DNA of 64,000 nt from an uncultured Caldilineaceae bacterium. Lineage in GTDB: Bacteria > Chloroflexota > Anaerolineae > Caldilineales > Caldilineaceae. Both the position numbers and the translations under genes were made by a program. How positions within the stretch are numbered: the stretch's first letter is position 1; the number at the start of each line of letters is the position of its first letter. The notes under the pieces were generated by a model that was given only the letters and a program-made list of their open reading frames with translations, was not told the origin of the DNA and made no database searches. Location of the stretch: NCBI GenBank assembly GCA_951813625.1, contig CATOTS010000018.1, positions 62,001 to 126,000 on the forward strand. Direction: 5' to 3'. Below are positions 41,124 to 50,683 of this stretch, piece after piece.

Positions 41124-44093
41124 TCATTCGCGGGCGCGTTGCCCTTGCCGTCCCCTTGCCCGCGCCCAGATGGTACCGACAGCCAACAGCAGCCAGAGCA
41201 AGCCGCCTCCCGCGCTCGCGCGCAGACCGGTCCGCCAGCTCTGCGGCCTGTACGTGAAGACAACTTCGTTTTCACCCGCCGGCACCGGCACGCCGCGGAA
41301 AAGTACATTGGCCGCATAGATCACGACCGCCTCTCCGTTGACTGTAGCCTCCCAGCCGGGATAGTACGCCTCCTTTAGGACGAGCAGGCCCGGCCTGTCG
41401 CTGCGCGTTCGCGCCACCACCTGTTCCGCCGAATACGAAACCAGCGACGCTTCGCCGCTGCCGTCGTTGGCGGCATTCAGCCCCCAGGCATCTACCACTT
41501 CCGCGCTCGCTTCGACGACCGCGCCTGTACCCGCGTGATCGCGCAGCAAAGTAACCGCCTCCTCCTGAGAGGAGGCCGCCCGCACCGAATCAATCAGCTG
41601 CACGCGTCCGCTGCCTCCCAGCCGCTCATAGATCTTCACGTCGCCGCTGTGTACGCGTCGGAAGCGGCCGCGGTCGCTGGGAAGCAGCGGCACGAATGTC
41701 TGCGTGCGCGCGTCGATCAGCGTCACCGCCTGCACCGCCAGACCATGCTGCTCGTCCGTCGCCGTCAACGTGATATCCAGCGCCTGTAGACGCGACGGCT
41801 CGGCCAGAGGAAAACGGGCAAGATACTCCTGTCTTCCGCTGTCGCCGTCGAGGTAGACGAGCGGTGCGTCTATGAAGCCGGCCTGCGCCGGCAGACTGAC
41901 CATCACCCGCAACGCGTCCCTGTGCTTACCGCCCGTGAGCAGCTGCCCGAGCGTGAATCGTTCACCGTCAATCAGCGCCTCGACCTCCGCCAGCGTCCGG
42001 TTGCCCGCGATGTCCAGGTCAGAGCTCTTCCGCTTCCAGGTCATCGAGCCAACCACGGCGACGTCTGTCGCCACGAAATTGTGCGGCGCCTCTACCTTGA
42101 GCGTCTCGAGCCCATCGGCTGTCAGGGTTGCGCCGATCTGTCGGTCGTAGTAGATATCGTCGAACCACACGTCCCGAACTTTGTCGGTGATCAGATGGCG
42201 TACATCCATCAGCTCGAGAATGTGCGCCGGTGGAATTTCATGCAACTGCTCGCGCACGCGCCCGTCCGGCACCAGCTCCTCCGGCGGAATCAGCAGCGAA
42301 AAGAAGGCGTTGTAGCGTTGCAGAGGCAGCACCCCGCCGTCGAAGCCGTCCGCGGTCGGCACGCGCCAGAGCAGGGAGAGGTTCGGCGCCAGAATCTCCT
42401 GCGCTTTGAGCGCAATGACGAACTCGGTGAAGGCCGCCTCGCTCAGTTGGGGAAACTCTCCCCCGCGCAGGACGCGCCGCCAGTCCGGCATGTCGCCCGG
42501 GTCATACGTGATCTCGCTGATACTCAGAAGACGTCCCATCGCCGCCGGATGGACCGTCCGTCCCGGCTCCGTCAGCAGATGCGCGGAGGCTGTGCGCACG
42601 TCGTAGACCGCCTGTGGCGCGGTCGGCTGCGCATGGGGCAGCGCGCGTGCCGCCGCCAAAAGATCGACCGCCAGCAAACTGAGGAGCGCGGCGCAAAGAG
42701 CAATGCTCGGGGACCGTGACCCACTCTCGCCCTTTCCACGCAGCCGCTTACGCGCGATCCAGCCCGCAACCTGCTGCGACCCAAGCCCCGCCAGCACCGC
42801 CACCCCCAGCGTGTAAAGCATCATCCAGCGCGCCGGCGTGCGAAACAGGTCGAAGCCGGGGATGACATGGTAGAAGAGAAACGTGAACGGGTTCCAGCGC
42901 CCCATCGCCAGGAAGAGACCAAGAACGGCGAAGAAGGCCCCGCACTGCACGGCGAGCGGCCATTTCGCGAAACCCAGGGTCCAGCCTTTTGCCGCTTTCC
43001 CCTTGTTGACGGCCACTGTGAACACGGCCAGAATCAGTCCAAGCGCGCCCACATAGGCGATGTACTCCGTATAGCCAAGCGTGGCAAATACCACGCTCAG
43101 ATCGCGCAGGCCGTAGGAGGGCAGCAGCGTCCAGTGGAGAAGCAGGGGACGCAGGCTGAAGCTGGTTGCCTCGCTGTAGCTGAGACCGCCGCTGCGAATC
43201 CCCAGTTGGCTGAGTTCCAGCGTTGGCAGAAGTTGCGCCGCCGCCATCAGCGCGCCCAGCAGCACGCCCGCGACATAGAGCAGCGAGGAGGCGATCAGGC
43301 GGCGCAAGCCCAGCCTTCCCGCCAGCGCGCATCGCACCAGCAGCCACGCGCCCGCACCGAAAAGGTTGATATAGGTAGTTTGCGTGTGTCCGGCGAGCAG
43401 GGTCAGCGCAACGAACAGGGAAAATGACAGCAACAGGGGCGCGTACCACCGCAAACACAGCATGAAGCGCCCAAGGCCGGCCATCTTCTCTCTTTCCCCG
43501 CCGGACCCCGGTTTCTCCAGCGCCCACAGAAGCCACGGCAGCCAGGCCGCGCCGTTCATCTGGTTGATGTGTCCCAGCAGTCCGCCGTAGTGGCCGCTTC
43601 CCGCCAGCACCAGACCGCAGCCTACCGCGGCCAGCCACCCGCTTCCCCAGCGCCGCATCAGAGCATAACCGCCCACTGCCAAAATCCAGGCATGGATGGC
43701 GCCGCTCCAATAGAGTTGCCGTGTCACCGGCAGCCAGCTCAGCGGCCAGTGCAGTGGATACAGCGCCGCCGCCTGCGGGTTGGCGAGGAAGGGCGCGCCC
43801 ATAAAAATGTAGGGGTTCCAGAGCGGAACGCGGCCCGCGCGCAACGCCGCCGCCGCATAGTCGCGGTAGGGATAGAAGTAGTGGAGAATGTCGCCGCTGG
43901 CCAGCACCCGGTCCGTAAAGAGCAGGCGGTAGAACAGCAGGAGAACGAAGAGCGCCAGGAGCGCAGCTGCGAGAAGTGGCGGGAAGAGGCGGCGAATCCT
44001 GCCGTGGTGGCAAATCCTACTGTAGTGGCGAACCCTACTGGGGTGGCGAGTCGTTTGTGACCCGCCGATAGCAACACCCATGCCGCGCGCCAC
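41124..44093 (-). CDS. YfhO family large membrane protein
   Basis: A 989-residue protein with a dozen or more hydrophobic helices in its first ~480 residues and a large extracytoplasmic C-terminal part. YfhO markers are SGDILHYFYPYRDYAAAALR near the N-terminus, MGAPFLANPQAAALYPLHW, and the C-terminal YYPGWEATVNGEAV..PAGENEVVF. Related proteins glycosylate lipoteichoic acid using lipid-linked sugars. The first ~35 residues are Arg/His-rich and arise from three 18-bp repeats at 44005-44052, so translation may start later. It is followed 6 bp downstream of the glycosyltransferase gene. Confidence 0.85.
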   Translation of the reverse strand: MARGMGVAIGGSQTTRHPSRVRHYSRICHHGRIRRLFPPLLAAALLALFVLLLFYRLLFTDRVLASGDILHYFYPYRDYAAAALRAGRVPLWNPYIFMGAPFLANPQAAALYPLHWPLSWLPVTRQLYWSGAIHAWILAVGGYALMRRWGSGWLAAVGCGLVLAGSGHYGGLLGHINQMNGAAWLPWLLWALEKPGSGGEREKMAGLGRFMLCLRWYAPLLLSFSLFVALTLLAGHTQTTYINLFGAGAWLLVRCALAGRLGLRRLIASSLLYVAGVLLGALMAAAQLLPTLELSQLGIRSGGLSYSEATSFSLRPLLLHWTLLPSYGLRDLSVVFATLGYTEYIAYVGALGLILAVFTVAVNKGKAAKGWTLGFAKWPLAVQCGAFFAVLGLFLAMGRWNPFTFLFYHVIPGFDLFRTPARWMMLYTLGVAVLAGLGSQQVAGWIARKRLRGKGESGSRSPSIALCAALLSLLAVDLLAAARALPHAQPTAPQAVYDVRTASAHLLTEPGRTVHPAAMGRLLSISEITYDPGDMPDWRRVLRGGEFPQLSEAAFTEFVIALKAQEILAPNLSLLWRVPTADGFDGGVLPLQRYNAFFSLLIPPEELVPDGRVREQLHEIPPAHILELMDVRHLITDKVRDVWFDDIYYDRQIGATLTADGLETLKVEAPHNFVATDVAVVGSMTWKRKSSDLDIAGNRTLAEVEALIDGERFTLGQLLTGGKHRDALRVMVSLPAQAGFIDAPLVYLDGDSGRQEYLARFPLAEPSRLQALDITLTATDEQHGLAVQAVTLIDARTQTFVPLLPSDRGRFRRVHSGDVKIYERLGGSGRVQLIDSVRAASSQEEAVTLLRDHAGTGAVVEASAEVVDAWGLNAANDGSGEASLVSYSAEQVVARTRSDRPGLLVLKEAYYPGWEATVNGEAVVIYAANVLFRGVPVPAGENEVVFTYRPQSWRTGLRASAGGGLLWLLLAVGTIWARARGRQGQRARE
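44005..44052. repeat. 18-bp imperfect tandem repeat in the YfhO gene start
   Basis: Plus-strand units GTGGCAAATCCTACTGTA, GTGGCGAACCCTACTGGG and a partial GTGGCGAGTCG. Read as protein they give six-residue repeats (SRVRHY, SRICHH, GRIRR). Confidence 0.65.
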
Positions 44094-44099
44094 TGCCGT

Positions 44100-44840
44100 T
44101 CAATCGCGGAAGCGGTACTTGATGAGCGTGGCGATGGCCGTGAACCCGTCCCGCCAGGTGAGCTTCTTGCCCTCGTGGAACTTGCGCCCGTTATAGCTGA
44201 TGGGCGTCTCGAAAATCGAGTAATCGCGCTTGAGAATTTTGGCCGTCAGTTCAGCTTCGATTTCAAATCGCTCGCTGTGAAGGGGCATTCCTGCGATGAC
44301 GTCGCGCCGGAAGCACTTATAGCATGTCTCCATATCGGTCAAAACGGTGCCATAGAGCAGATTGGTGAACCAGGTTACGCCCTTGTTGCCGAGCGTGTGC
44401 GTGAGGCTCATCGCCGCCCGCGGCCCCCCGAGGAAGCGGCTGCCGTATACGACATCGGTGCGCCCCTCAAGAATGGGGACGAGAAGGCTGACATAATCCC
44501 CGGGATTGTACTCCAGGTCGGCATCCTGCACCACGAAAATCGAGCCGCTCGCTGCCTCAAAGCCGGTTCGCAGCGCAGCGCCCTTGCCGCCGTTGTCCTC
44601 GTGGTAGATTACGCGCAGATCAGCTGCTGCATCCGTCTGCATTCGCGAAAGAATCTCGCGCGTGCCGTCGGTGGAGCCGTCATCAACGATGATGATCTCC
44701 TTCTCCATCTGCAATGGGCTCTCGAGCTGAGTGTTGGAGCTATCGACATTCAATTTGAGGTCCACCGCGCGCACGCGGCGGACGATTTCTTCCAATGTAC
44801 CGATTTCGTTGTAGACCGGCATGATGATCGAGAGTCGCAT
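44100..44840 (-). CDS. Family 2 glycosyltransferase (DPM1-like)
   Basis: A 246-residue GT-A glycosyltransferase starting MRLSIIMPVYNEIGTLEEIV. The nucleotide-sugar motifs are IIIVDDGSTDGTREIL and the metal-binding VQDADLEYNPGDY; ETCYKCFRRDV and the C-terminal GRKFHEGKKLTWRDG are typical of DPM1/DPG-synthase-like enzymes that load sugar on polyprenyl phosphate. A GTG at 44864 with GGAAG upstream is an alternative start. It probably supplies lipid-linked sugar for the YfhO protein encoded next. Confidence 0.88.
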   Translation of the reverse strand: MRLSIIMPVYNEIGTLEEIVRRVRAVDLKLNVDSSNTQLESPLQMEKEIIIVDDGSTDGTREILSRMQTDAAADLRVIYHEDNGGKGAALRTGFEAASGSIFVVQDADLEYNPGDYVSLLVPILEGRTDVVYGSRFLGGPRAAMSLTHTLGNKGVTWFTNLLYGTVLTDMETCYKCFRRDVIAGMPLHSERFEIEAELTAKILKRDYSIFETPISYNGRKFHEGKKLTWRDGFTAIATLIKYRFRD

Positions 44841-44874
44841 ATTCTGGCAATGGCTGTTCTCCACAGGGCTTCCG

Positions 44875-45456
44875 TTACTCCCCTGCCTGATGAGCCAGGA
44901 TGATCGCTTCAGCCACCGCTTTCATCGGCTTGCGGTTGTTCATGCTCATCTTCTGGATACGCCGGAACGCCTCCGCTTCGTTCATGTTTTGCTTTTCCAT
45001 CAATATGCCCTTGGCGCGTTCGACCGCTTTGCGGGTCTCCAGCGTCTCTTTCAGGTCTTCTACCTCCTTCTCCAACGTTCGGAACTCGTTGAAACGCGCC
45101 AGGGCCACCTCGATCGCAGGCGTGAGATCGCTCTCGCGAAAGGGCTTGACCAGGTAGCTGGCGACGCCCGCCTCCTGCGCCCGCTGCACCAGGTCCTGCT
45201 GACTGTACGCGCTCAGCAGCAGCACCGGCGCCAGCCGTTCCTGCGTCAGAATCCGGGCCGCCTCGATGCCGTCCATATCCGGCATCTTTATGTCCATGAT
45301 CACGATGTCCGGGCGCAGTTCCCAGGTCAGATTGATCGTGCTCTGGCCGTCGCCGGCCTCGCCCACAACCAGGTAGCCCAGGTTTGTCAGCAGCTCCCGC
45401 AGGTCCATGCGGATTATCGATTCGTCGTCGGCAACAATTATGCGTGTCCGCTCCAC
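44875..45456 (-). CDS. ANTAR-domain response regulator (PdtaR-like)
   Basis: A receiver domain (RIIVADDESIIRMDLRELLTNL; phospho-Asp in IVIMDIKMPDMDG; Lys in SYLVKPF) followed by a coiled linker and a C-terminal ANTAR RNA-binding domain (AVERAKGILMEKQNMNEAEAFRRIQKMSMNNRKPM). ANTAR regulators bind tandem hairpins in mRNA leaders and prevent termination. The GTG at 45456 with AGAGGA upstream gives the family N-terminus. An ATG at 45543, in ATGA overlap with the kinase gene, would add 29 non-homologous residues. Confidence 0.88.
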   Translation of the reverse strand: MERTRIIVADDESIIRMDLRELLTNLGYLVVGEAGDGQSTINLTWELRPDIVIMDIKMPDMDGIEAARILTQERLAPVLLLSAYSQQDLVQRAQEAGVASYLVKPFRESDLTPAIEVALARFNEFRTLEKEVEDLKETLETRKAVERAKGILMEKQNMNEAEAFRRIQKMSMNNRKPMKAVAEAIILAHQAGE

Positions 45457-45539
45457 AGTGAGTCCTCTGTTGATTGTGGCTTTTTTGCTTAGGCTCGCGG
45501 TGTCGCTGGCCCGAAAACTCAGGCCGGCGGCCCTTTCGG

Positions 45540-47234
45540 TCATACCTGCGGTACGATCGATTCTACGTTGATCGAGCGCTTGGGGAAAGTGATTACAGCA
45601 CGCGTTCCGCTGCGAGCCGCCACGTCCACCCTGCCATTGGCCATGGTGTTGGCGGCCGGTAGCGAATTCCAGGAGTCGTCACTATGCTCCGCGACGCCTC
45701 CCGGCTCGATCAGCAGTTCGCCCTTCAGGTCATCGGTTACCAGTGTTTGTACGATCTGCAGACCCAGGCTGCCGGCGCCGCTTCCCTTCCATACCGGGTC
45801 AAAATCTGACGGCAGCCCGTGTCCATTGTCCGCCACTTCTATGCGCACCTTATCGCCCAGATCTTCGAGAGCAACCCGAATCTTCCCGTCCTCGCAGTCT
45901 TTAAGCCCGTGTTCGATGGCGTTCATAAGCAGTTCATTGACAACCAGCGCCGAGGCCGTCGCCTGGCTGGACGGCAAGCGGATATTCGGCCCCTCAATCT
46001 CAAGCTCCACCCGCCGGTCCGGATTCACCGCAACTGCGCGCGCCTGCCCCACGATTCGTTGGCAAACGTCGCGAATGTTGATAGGACGGTGCTCATCCTG
46101 GCTCAGATACTCATGGATCACCGACATGCTGAAAATACGGTTCACAGCGTCCTTCAGGTGCTGCCGCGCCTCACCGCTCTCGCTGCGCCGGCTCTGTATC
46201 CGCAAGATAGCTGCGATCGTCTGCAGGTTGTTCTTGACCCGGTGATGTACCTCCTGGATCATCGCCGACTTTACGTTCAGCTCCCGCTCGCTCTGCACCG
46301 CCGCCGTGGCATCGTGCACCAGCACCAGCACACCGTCGATCCGTGGCGTTCTCTCAACCACTGAGCGCAGCCGCCTTGCCTGCAGCTGTTCCCGCACCCG
46401 CCGGCTCATCTCGTACAGGCTGTCGCGCGGCGCCCGCAACGGGATCGCCGTTCTCACCCAGACGCGCCCATCTTCACTCTCTGTCCGGCTCTGTACACAG
46501 CGGTTGGCCTGCACGGCCTGGTCGACCAACCGCTCGTCCTCCTCTTCCAGGTCTGAAATCGGCCCGCCGCGCGTTTCCGCACCCCTTCCCACCGATCGGA
46601 ACAGGTTCATGGCGATGCCGCTCATGTAACTGATACACGACTGTTCATCAACCAGGAAGATGCCGTCGAGACTGCCGAATCTGCCAGCTCTCTCGGCTGC
46701 CTCGATTTCGCCCTGCACCGCCATACCCTGCAGCCAGCCAACCGCCTGACGGAAAAGTCGGCCGCGCCGCCGCTGCCGCTCGAACTCGATCATGTTCGTC
46801 TCAAACAGCAACGCCCCTATCACCCGGTTCGCCGCGTTGCGCACCGGATATACCTGTTGTACGACCGGCGCACCGCTGCTCGTCCGACCCGGCGGCACCT
46901 TCTTCTCGGCAACCTTGCCTCTCCGGTCCTCCATCAACGCGCGATGGACAGTCGGCTGCGCCGCGAGCGTGTAGGCGCGCCCCGTCATGTCATCTACGTA
47001 CACTGAAGAGAGCGAATGAGGAGCTACATGCCGCGCTACCAGGATACGTGCATCCGCAGGCGGCACTCTGCCCCCGTTTTGTGAGGAGAGAATTTGGTTC
47101 CTGTCCGTCAGACAGCACAGCATTATATCGGACCGGCTGATGTCGGCTGTAATTGGCAGCCCAGCCTCGATCCTGTAAAGAAGCGCTATATCGCGCTCCG
47201 TCAAGGAAGGACAGGAATTGACCCTTGCATCCAT
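45540..47234 (-). CDS. PdtaS-like sensor histidine kinase
   Basis: A 564-residue soluble kinase. An N-terminal GAF-like region (DIALLYRIEAGLPITADISR) is followed by a PAS region (GSLDGIFLVDEQSCISYMSG near 205), a HisKA_2 phosphoacceptor EVHHRVKNNLQTIAAILRIQ near 347, and the ATPase domain (NELLMNAIEHGLK; VADNGHGLPSDFD; GSLGLQIVQTLV). No membrane helix is visible, so it senses a cytoplasmic signal. It is encoded immediately upstream of its ANTAR partner. Confidence 0.9.
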   Translation of the reverse strand: MDARVNSCPSLTERDIALLYRIEAGLPITADISRSDIMLCCLTDRNQILSSQNGGRVPPADARILVARHVAPHSLSSVYVDDMTGRAYTLAAQPTVHRALMEDRRGKVAEKKVPPGRTSSGAPVVQQVYPVRNAANRVIGALLFETNMIEFERQRRRGRLFRQAVGWLQGMAVQGEIEAAERAGRFGSLDGIFLVDEQSCISYMSGIAMNLFRSVGRGAETRGGPISDLEEEDERLVDQAVQANRCVQSRTESEDGRVWVRTAIPLRAPRDSLYEMSRRVREQLQARRLRSVVERTPRIDGVLVLVHDATAAVQSERELNVKSAMIQEVHHRVKNNLQTIAAILRIQSRRSESGEARQHLKDAVNRIFSMSVIHEYLSQDEHRPINIRDVCQRIVGQARAVAVNPDRRVELEIEGPNIRLPSSQATASALVVNELLMNAIEHGLKDCEDGKIRVALEDLGDKVRIEVADNGHGLPSDFDPVWKGSGAGSLGLQIVQTLVTDDLKGELLIEPGGVAEHSDDSWNSLPAANTMANGRVDVAARSGTRAVITFPKRSINVESIVPQV

Positions 47235-47440
47235 TTTGATCGACGGGCATCGCTGCGCCGTTTGAATCGGCGTCCTTGCCGTGCCCTCGCCCTGGCTCCC
47301 GCAACCTCCGCGGGATAAAAAACGCCGTCGCAGAAATACCCCTGTTCCCGACGGCAGAAAACACAGCGTACTTAGATTCGCAGACTGGTAGAACCACAGA
47401 CAAAACAATGACAATGAAGCAGATCAGCCGGCCTGCGTAT

Positions 47441-47517
<77 letters not shown>

Positions 47518-47597
47518 AAAGTGGAGAACAGCATAACGCATAACCGCGGCTTTGGGCAAATCGGTTTGGAGGCGGTCGAGGGAGCGTAGGATTGGCG

Positions 47598-47852
47598 TTA
47601 CCAGGTCAAACCCAGATCCCGGGCGACTTACTCCGCAGGTATCGGTTTGCCGCCCGATTCTAGAGCGGCGAGGGAGTTCCTGCCCTCGGCGATGAACCCA
47701 TGGCGCAGTTCCTTGCCCTCATCTGAGTCGCCAGCCAGTTCAGCAAGCGTCCCAAGACCCGCTTCCCGCATAAGCTCCTTGATTTCATCGATTGTCAGAT
47801 CGGCGATTTTGGCAGGTGCCGCAATCCTGCCCCTTTGTGGGACGAGCATTCT
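47598..47852 (-). pseudogene. Small antitoxin-like protein gene interrupted by a nonsense codon
   Basis: The frame reads ADLTIDEIKELMREA, then DSDEGKELRHGFIAE and SLAALESGGKPIPAE before a TAA at 47628-47630; past this stop it continues VARDLGLTW and ends at 47598. Small proteins of this kind, usually ending EEVAxxLGLxW, occur widely as toxin-antitoxin-like accessory genes. A single Glu codon changed to TAA explains the break. The 5' end is uncertain; MLVPQ at 47850 is one candidate. No partner toxin is adjacent. Confidence 0.45.
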
Positions 47853-47954
47853 CCGCGTTGCGCGTCCTTCTGAACAAGGACGCTTCGAATTCGGAGGTCG
47901 CCGCCGCCGAAATCCACTTCCCAAGATTATCCCGTCAAACCACCCGCCGTCCCC

Positions 47955-48971
47955 CTACGCGTCCGCCAGCTCCTGCAACGAGGCTAACAACCCCTCCGCC
48001 TCCTCGCGCTTGGTCGGGTCATCGTCGCGCGCAATGATGCGCTGCAGCGTCGAAATGGCGCGCGTATCTCCCTCCTTGGCCATTTTGAGCGCCATCTCAT
48101 CGCGCCTTTCGTGATAGCTGTTGTCGTACTCCTTGATCTCCATGTCCCACTTGCGCCAGTAGTACGTCAGCTCCGTCTCCGGCCAGCCCGCGTAGATCTC
48201 CTCCCACGTGCTCGGTTGACTGTGCGGCTGCAGGCTGCCCGGCGCAATCGGCTCGCTCGCCCTCTGGTAGCGAGCATCGATCGACATCCGCAGCCGGTCG
48301 GAGCCGTTTGGCATCCCCTTGTGCACTGCCAGGCTGTGGAAGATCAGCACGTCCCCCTGTTTGAACGGGCTGTACCTCCACGTGCCCTCGAGCGGGTCCA
48401 GAACCTCCAGCCCGCCCGCGCCCATCGCCGGTTGGAAGTCGTATACGCCCCGCCGGTGCGACCCGGCCGCAATCTGCAGCCCGCCCAGCTCCCTCGGCAG
48501 ATCGCTCAGCGGGATCCAAGCCGTGTACGTGTCCTCCGTCCCCTGTATCGGAATGAAATCCTGATGCGGCGGCGTAGTGAACGCGTTCCGCTGTGGAAAG
48601 ATCGTACGCCCAATGATGCGCGGGTGCGGCAGTACCGTCTCCTCCAGCATCCGCTCGAACATCCCGATCAAATTGGGGTGATGCTGGATTGCGTGGAACC
48701 CCGGCAGCTTGTACATGGCGCGATACTTCTCCATGTAGACCGGCTCCGGCTCCACGCAAAAGCCGTTCTGGTCGGCAACCGCCTCCGCCAGCGGCGTATC
48801 GCGCTGCACCCATCCCGCATCGCACGCGATCTCCAGGATCTGCATGCGCAGCGCCTCGACGTCGGCAGCGGGGAGCAGCCCGCATATGAATAGATAACCG
48901 TCCCGTTCCATGCGGCGGCTCAGTTCGACGCCGTCATTCACTACTTCGGTCGAATCTAGAAAGGACTGCAT
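47955..48971 (-). CDS. Phytanoyl-CoA dioxygenase family protein (monocistronic)
   Basis: A 338-residue PhyH-family oxygenase. Iron ligands are in TTPPHQDFIPIQGT near residue 140 and the distal His in FHSLAVHKGMPN; the co-substrate Arg is in RLRMSIDARYQ. It shares the C-terminal WEEIYAGWPETELTYYW..EYDNSY with the 22955 protein, plus an extra ~40-residue Lys/Glu-rich helix (MALKMAKEGDTRAISTLQRI). GGAGAGAG is upstream of the ATG. It stands alone next to an oxidoreductase gene on the same strand. Confidence 0.87.
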   Translation of the reverse strand: MQSFLDSTEVVNDGVELSRRMERDGYLFICGLLPAADVEALRMQILEIACDAGWVQRDTPLAEAVADQNGFCVEPEPVYMEKYRAMYKLPGFHAIQHHPNLIGMFERMLEETVLPHPRIIGRTIFPQRNAFTTPPHQDFIPIQGTEDTYTAWIPLSDLPRELGGLQIAAGSHRRGVYDFQPAMGAGGLEVLDPLEGTWRYSPFKQGDVLIFHSLAVHKGMPNGSDRLRMSIDARYQRASEPIAPGSLQPHSQPSTWEEIYAGWPETELTYYWRKWDMEIKEYDNSYHERRDEMALKMAKEGDTRAISTLQRIIARDDDPTKREEAEGLLASLQELADA

Positions 48972-49049
48972 AGGACTCTCTCCTTTCGCGTGGCAATTGA
49001 ATGCAAAACGCTGGCGGACCTCGCTCGCGCTTGTGGATTAAACCGCGCC

Positions 49050-50144
49050 TCAACGCCAGGCGTCAAACGGGTTGTGAGGGCTGCTCAAGGGCAGCGGCAC
49101 GCGCGCGCCCGCGATGTGCGAAGCGTGCGCGGCCATGGCCCATTCGACGTGGCGGCGCGCCGTGCGGCCGTCGAGCAACGGAAACTCCGGCTCGCGGCCA
49201 TCCAGCATAGCCAGCATCGAGCGCGCCATGCGGTGGTGCGCCTTCACCCACTTGTGCGCATCGGGCGGCGGCTCGGACGCGATCACCTGCCAGCGGTCAT
49301 CGTTGAATAGCCCCGGGCTCACCAGCGGGTGGAAATAAATGTCCGGCTGGTTGCTCATCGGCCCCGGCAGCGAAAGTGTGCCCGCCGTGCCGTGAATGTC
49401 GATCCGGTAGGGCCGCTCCTTGTGGTCGCCTTCATAGGACTCAAAGTCCGCGGCAAAACCGCCGTTGAAGACGTAGTAGGCCCGAAGGCCGTTGCCCGCG
49501 ACCAGGCCCATCCCCTCCATGCCCTGCTTGACGTCTTCCCGCGTCGCGTCGCGGCCGTCCTGCGTGATGTGGGCGTGACACCACAGCGGCTCGCCCCAGA
49601 CCTGCCCCAGGAAGTCGAAAAAGTGGGGGTAAAGGTCCAGGAACCACTCGTTGCCGCCATGGTCTCCGTTCATTCCGTAAATGCGGGCGAGGCGCGGCTC
49701 GCCGATCTTGCCCCCCTTGATCAGCGGTATGGCCGTATGTTGGATTGGAGGATGCCCGCGCCACGGGCAGGCGACGATCAGCAGCTTGTCATTCCGGTCG
49801 CAGGCCGCGACCATCTCATCGACCTGGGCGGGAGAGGCCGCCACCGGCTTCTCCATGTAGATGTGCGTGTCGGCCTCTGCAGCCGCCATCGTCAGCCCGT
49901 AGTGGTCGCCAATCTCGCGCGTCGCGATGACGGTGATATCCGGGCGCTCTTCGGCCAGCATCTGCTGGTAGTCGGCGTATCCTTTGAGCGCACCGGTCCG
50001 CTGCAGCGCCTCCTGGCGTCCTGTTTCGTCCGGGTCGGCCAGCGCGACGATTGAGGCGCCCTCGACACCGACGAAGGCCAGGTCGACATTGTGTCCGTAA
50101 CTGCCGCGGCCCGTATGTCCGATGATGCCAACTCTGTAGGTCAT
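49050..50144 (-). CDS. Gfo/Idh/MocA family oxidoreductase
   Basis: A 364-residue NAD(P)-dependent oxidoreductase. The Rossmann motif is VGIIGHTGRGSYGHNVD; the conserved EKPVAAS is at about 98; a putative active-site region is NEWFLDLYPHFFDFLGQVWG, with the His taking the place of the catalytic His in DxxxH. Family members oxidise or epimerise sugars, inositols and related compounds. It fits the sugar-breakdown theme of the window. Confidence 0.88.
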   Translation of the reverse strand: MTYRVGIIGHTGRGSYGHNVDLAFVGVEGASIVALADPDETGRQEALQRTGALKGYADYQQMLAEERPDITVIATREIGDHYGLTMAAAEADTHIYMEKPVAASPAQVDEMVAACDRNDKLLIVACPWRGHPPIQHTAIPLIKGGKIGEPRLARIYGMNGDHGGNEWFLDLYPHFFDFLGQVWGEPLWCHAHITQDGRDATREDVKQGMEGMGLVAGNGLRAYYVFNGGFAADFESYEGDHKERPYRIDIHGTAGTLSLPGPMSNQPDIYFHPLVSPGLFNDDRWQVIASEPPPDAHKWVKAHHRMARSMLAMLDGREPEFPLLDGRTARRHVEWAMAAHASHIAGARVPLPLSSPHNPFDAWR

Positions 50145-50305
50145 ACTGACTCCGATGGTGTGAAGGTTGCCGGTTCTGGCGCACAGGTCTGCTCGTACGC
50201 CCGTGTTGCCAGCATTTTACCACGAGAGCGGTGTGCCAGGCAGAGTAGGAAGGGGAAGGTCGTTGTGCCCGCCCGCGTTTTTCTTCTCGCAGTAACGGTG
50301 CGACA

Positions 50306-50683
50306 TCATCCACCGCCCCACCATCCGCCGCCCTCTTCGTCAATCAACTCCTGCTGTCTTTCGTACAGCGCCACCGCCACCCGCTCTACACGCTGCAGCA
50401 CGTCGGGGTCACTGGTATCCCGCAAAATGGACAGGTTGATCGTGTACGGCAAAAGCAGGTCATCCAGTTCATCGGCGATTCTGTGGCGCACCCGAAGCGT
50501 CAGGTCCTCGCCGCCGCACACGGTCAGGTCGATGTCCGATCCTTTCCTGCAACTTCCCTTAGCGCGTGAACCATTCAAGATTGCCTCTACGACTTGCCGG
50601 TGTCGGGGAAATACAGTGCAACTTCTTTGAACCACCGATTCGGACAAGCCGATATCCGAGTCGGCTCGACGCCGGGAATCCAT
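50306..50683 (-). CDS. Nucleotidyltransferase domain protein (MntA-like)
   Basis: A 125-residue minimal nucleotidyltransferase. The catalytic signature is ILNGSRAKGSCRKGSDIDLT near residues 35-54 (GS...DxD). Such proteins pair with HEPN-domain partners: MntA antitoxins AMPylate HepT toxins, and HI0073/HI0074 pairs are similar. The C-terminal end of a partner gene of the HI0074 type is directly upstream and overlaps its start, but is cut off at 50791 by a miniature element. Confidence 0.75.
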   Translation of the reverse strand: MDSRRRADSDIGLSESVVQRSCTVFPRHRQVVEAILNGSRAKGSCRKGSDIDLTVCGGEDLTLRVRHRIADELDDLLLPYTINLSILRDTSDPDVLQRVERVAVALYERQQELIDEEGGGWWGGG

